Assembly (NCBI GenBank): GCA_024195265.1 | Contig: JAJLRJ010000009.1 | Span: forward strand, 36,086,210 to 36,150,209 | Length of the DNA: 64,000 nt | Direction of reading: 5' to 3' | Source of the DNA: Dendrophyllia cribrosa | Lineage: Eukaryota > Cnidaria > Anthozoa > Scleractinia > Dendrophylliidae | Shown: piece by piece, positions 62,224 to 64,000 of the stretch | Layout: every line of letters starts with the position of its first letter | Numbering within the stretch: position 1 is the stretch's first letter | Program-made: the position numbers and the translations under genes | The notes under the pieces: model-generated | The model's database searches: none | What the model saw: only the letters and a program-made list of their open reading frames with translations | Told to the model about the DNA's origin: nothing

Positions 62224-62652
62224 AGCCGTGCTCAAGGCAGGAAATTTTTTATTGAAAGTGCGTCCACACTTAAAAGATTCCGTATAACCCCATACATTAA
62301 TTATGCATACGCGCTATTATAAAAGAGAACAATAGAGAAAACAATAGACTGCCTTTGGGAATAGCATAAATTATACAGGTTTTTTTCATTTTTTTTTCTA
62401 AGTCTTTTTCAAATTAGGTCTAAAATGAGCATTTTCATAAAAAATTGTCGAGAAAAATGCGCCGTTTTCCGTGTTTTTCGAGTTGTAGTGCGAGGGAAAA
62501 ATTAAAAACGTAGCGTTGGGCGCGAATGGTTAGCTTTTAAATGAGGGTTAGGGAAACTGCGTCGATCAGAGAGAAATAAATTGAAACTCACCGTTGATGT
62601 CGTTGTGGTGTTTTTTCCCCGTTTTCGAGCTTGCGATGCGATGCGTTGAATC
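62224..62652. other. No gene recognised
   Basis: AT-rich interval between the MITE and the Merlin pseudogene; possible downstream part of the Merlin element, but no terminal inverted repeat was identified. Confidence 0.3.
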
Positions 62653-62722
62653 TTAACTTGGTGTATTATTATTTCCACGAAAGAAGATCACGAATGGTGC
62701 ATAGATTGGTACGCGGAACACT

Positions 62723-63712
62723 TTATGGGTCTTTGTGCACCTCGTAAAGTTCAGCGATATGCTTAATGATATTTCCAAAGGGATCCTCTCCATAATGCTT
62801 ACGCCACAAAAACTCCTGTAGGTAGCTTTCGAAGAGATCTTTGGATGTTCCTGTACGGGCAGACCTCGCTTTACTCCCCACCATGTATTTTCGATGCCCT
62901 GCGTGTGAGCACCGGTGTCTGGGTCTACGAAGTTTAGGCTGTGGTTAACTGTGAGATGTTGATAGCCCTCGTCTTGTAGGCAATCATAAACTCTCCACTT
63001 GTCACTCATCACGCGGGTTCCTGGCAATATGTGAGCGCGTATAATTGGCAAAAGAGTATCTTTATCCCTGCGCTCTACCGGAAAAAGGAAGCAGGCCTTC
63101 GTTTGGCGGCAAAGGCCGCCGAAGACCCACTGTCCTTCGATGTAGCGGCCTCTGTGGTACTTCATTTTGCCAAACTTGGACTCGTCAATCTCAACAGTTG
63201 TACCTGGTCCGCCTATTTGCCCCGCATGATGTTGCATGATTCTGTAGGCACAAACCTCCCGGCAATAGTTATACCAATCTAGCACCGTTTCTGTAGACGT
63301 GGTCTCATCGTCTAGCGAGATCTCATGCACTGCTTGTTTAATGGTATATTTGTATGCCCAAGCGTAAGTTAGGGCTAATATTTTTTGAATGGGAAGCTTG
63401 CTACCAGAAAACCATGAGTTCTGGCGCAGTGTTGCCATGCCATTACAATGTCTCTTCGAGCATCGCCACTCAAACCCGTCTCGCGATTTCGCGCGTTTCG
63501 TCCAGCTTAGTGCTTTGCAGCACTCAGGCCTTGGACATCTCACGGCCGACGCGAGTAGGTTCTGTTCCTTGCACCAATCTATGCACCGTTCGTGATCTTG
63601 TAGTAGACAACACAACGAATTTAACCAATTGAACTTGACGAGAGGACGCACGCGAAGGGACAGACAAAGACGTAGACGGAGACGAAGACGAAGACGGAGG
63701 TACTTTTGACAT
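62723..63712 (-). pseudogene. Merlin (IS1016/ISXO2-like) transposase, frame-broken
   Basis: The central frame contains a zinc-ribbon-like head (RCPRPECCKALSW, then FEWRCSKRHCNG) and the DDE catalytic landmarks TTVEIDESKFGKMKYHRG, VMSDKWRVYDCL and NHSLNFVDPDTGAHTQGIEN followed by TWW. This order is that of the Merlin/IS1595 group. After TWWGVKRG the frame departs; the expected C-terminus (LQEFLWRKHYGEDPF) is in another frame, ending at a TAA at 62723-62725. The likely start ATG at 63712 is also out of phase with the core and leads through a Ser-rich CGTCTTCGT-type repeat. At least two frame changes, so inactive. Confidence 0.85.
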
Positions 63713-63834
63713 AACTGAATGATAATAATAATAGTAAATCCAATAAAAAGTGAAGGACAACTGAGTGAGAGAAATTTGCATGGAAATAAGTTGCTTTTTA
63801 TTCTCACAGTTAACCAATAGCAAAGGCATGACAA

Positions 63835-63948
63835 GGATTCCTACGTGTAAACTGCCAAGGGAGTTGGGGTTAAATTGTTATGCAGATTTTAAGTAATTAA
63901 CATAGAACTTATGAATAAAAAGTAATTATTGGTCGGTAACTTTCAATT
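63835..63948. other. Flank, nothing recognised
   Basis: Short AT-rich stretch between the transposase relic and the tRNA-like sequence. Confidence 0.3.
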
Positions 63949-63949
63949 A

Positions 63950-64000
63950 GCTCTTGTGGCGTAGTGGTATAGCAGATGGACTAATACTCCAGATGTGATC
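63950..64000 (+). tRNA. tRNA-like sequence cut off by the window end (Ile-AAT-like)
   Basis: A consensus A-box TGGCGTAGTGG, then an anticodon arm TGGA-CTAATAC-TCCA with T33 and anticodon AAT. The T arm and acceptor 3' strand lie beyond the window, so a real tRNA cannot be separated from a SINE head. Confidence 0.4.

Overview
The window reads as animal nuclear DNA, most likely from an anthozoan cnidarian (coral or sea anemone). The evidence is a spliced tubulin-cofactor-D gene, an intronless class A GPCR, dense tRNA-derived SINEs, Penelope-like elements with hammerhead ribozymes, Merlin and Harbinger-type DNA transposons, and a cnidarian-type Polinton/Maverick. The lineage call is inference from family resemblance; no search was run. 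The host genes seen are the first five coding exons of TBCD (minus strand, 2890-8476) and one GPCR (11621-12538). Almost everything else is repeat or mobile DNA.

Layout. 1-8.5 kb: a 69-bp satellite (385-2490) that ends in the A-box half of a tRNA-derived SINE, then TBCD, whose introns hold a second SINE with its own internal 76-bp expansion and a 264-bp higher-order repeat. 9-17 kb: G-run-bounded repeats, the GPCR, a 335-bp tandem array in which each unit carries a full hammerhead ribozyme (a retrozyme, 14361-15376), a solo hammerhead (15788-15830) and a MITE with a captured coding fragment. 17.6-20.7 kb: a 3-kb foldback element around a triplet-repeat core. 23-31 kb: tRNA-like sequences, MITEs, a Penelope relic and a nest of tandem and segmental duplications split by a Harbinger-like element, with the empty site preserved in the sister copy. 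32.9-36.2 kb: a Penelope-like retroelement (RT plus GIY-YIG) with an inverted partial copy, a hammerhead at each outer end and a 15-bp target duplication.

37342-60118 is one 22.8-kb Polinton/Maverick with 225-bp terminal inverted repeats and a target duplication of about 6 bp. Replication and early-type genes lie near the ends: zinc-finger protein, YqaJ-type exonuclease and VLTF3-like factor on the left, protein-primed PolB on the right. Virion-type genes fill the middle: minor capsid, double-jelly-roll major capsid, FtsK/HerA packaging ATPase, several membrane and coiled-coil proteins, and the integrase. Two upstream motifs split the genes into apparent early (CAATTGAARAAA) and late (CATATATATACC) classes. 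The outer 128 bp of each end is itself a near-perfect hairpin, which is unexpected for a Polinton. The copy is decayed: frame breaks in PolB, major capsid, minor capsid, ATPase and a small late gene; an integrase split by a 685-bp MITE and also carrying a nonsense codon; and a coiled-coil gene split by a 4.4-kb TTAA-flanked foldback element that carries host zinc-finger coding sequence. 60.1-64 kb holds a Harbinger-like MITE, a Merlin transposase pseudogene and a cut-off tRNA-like sequence.
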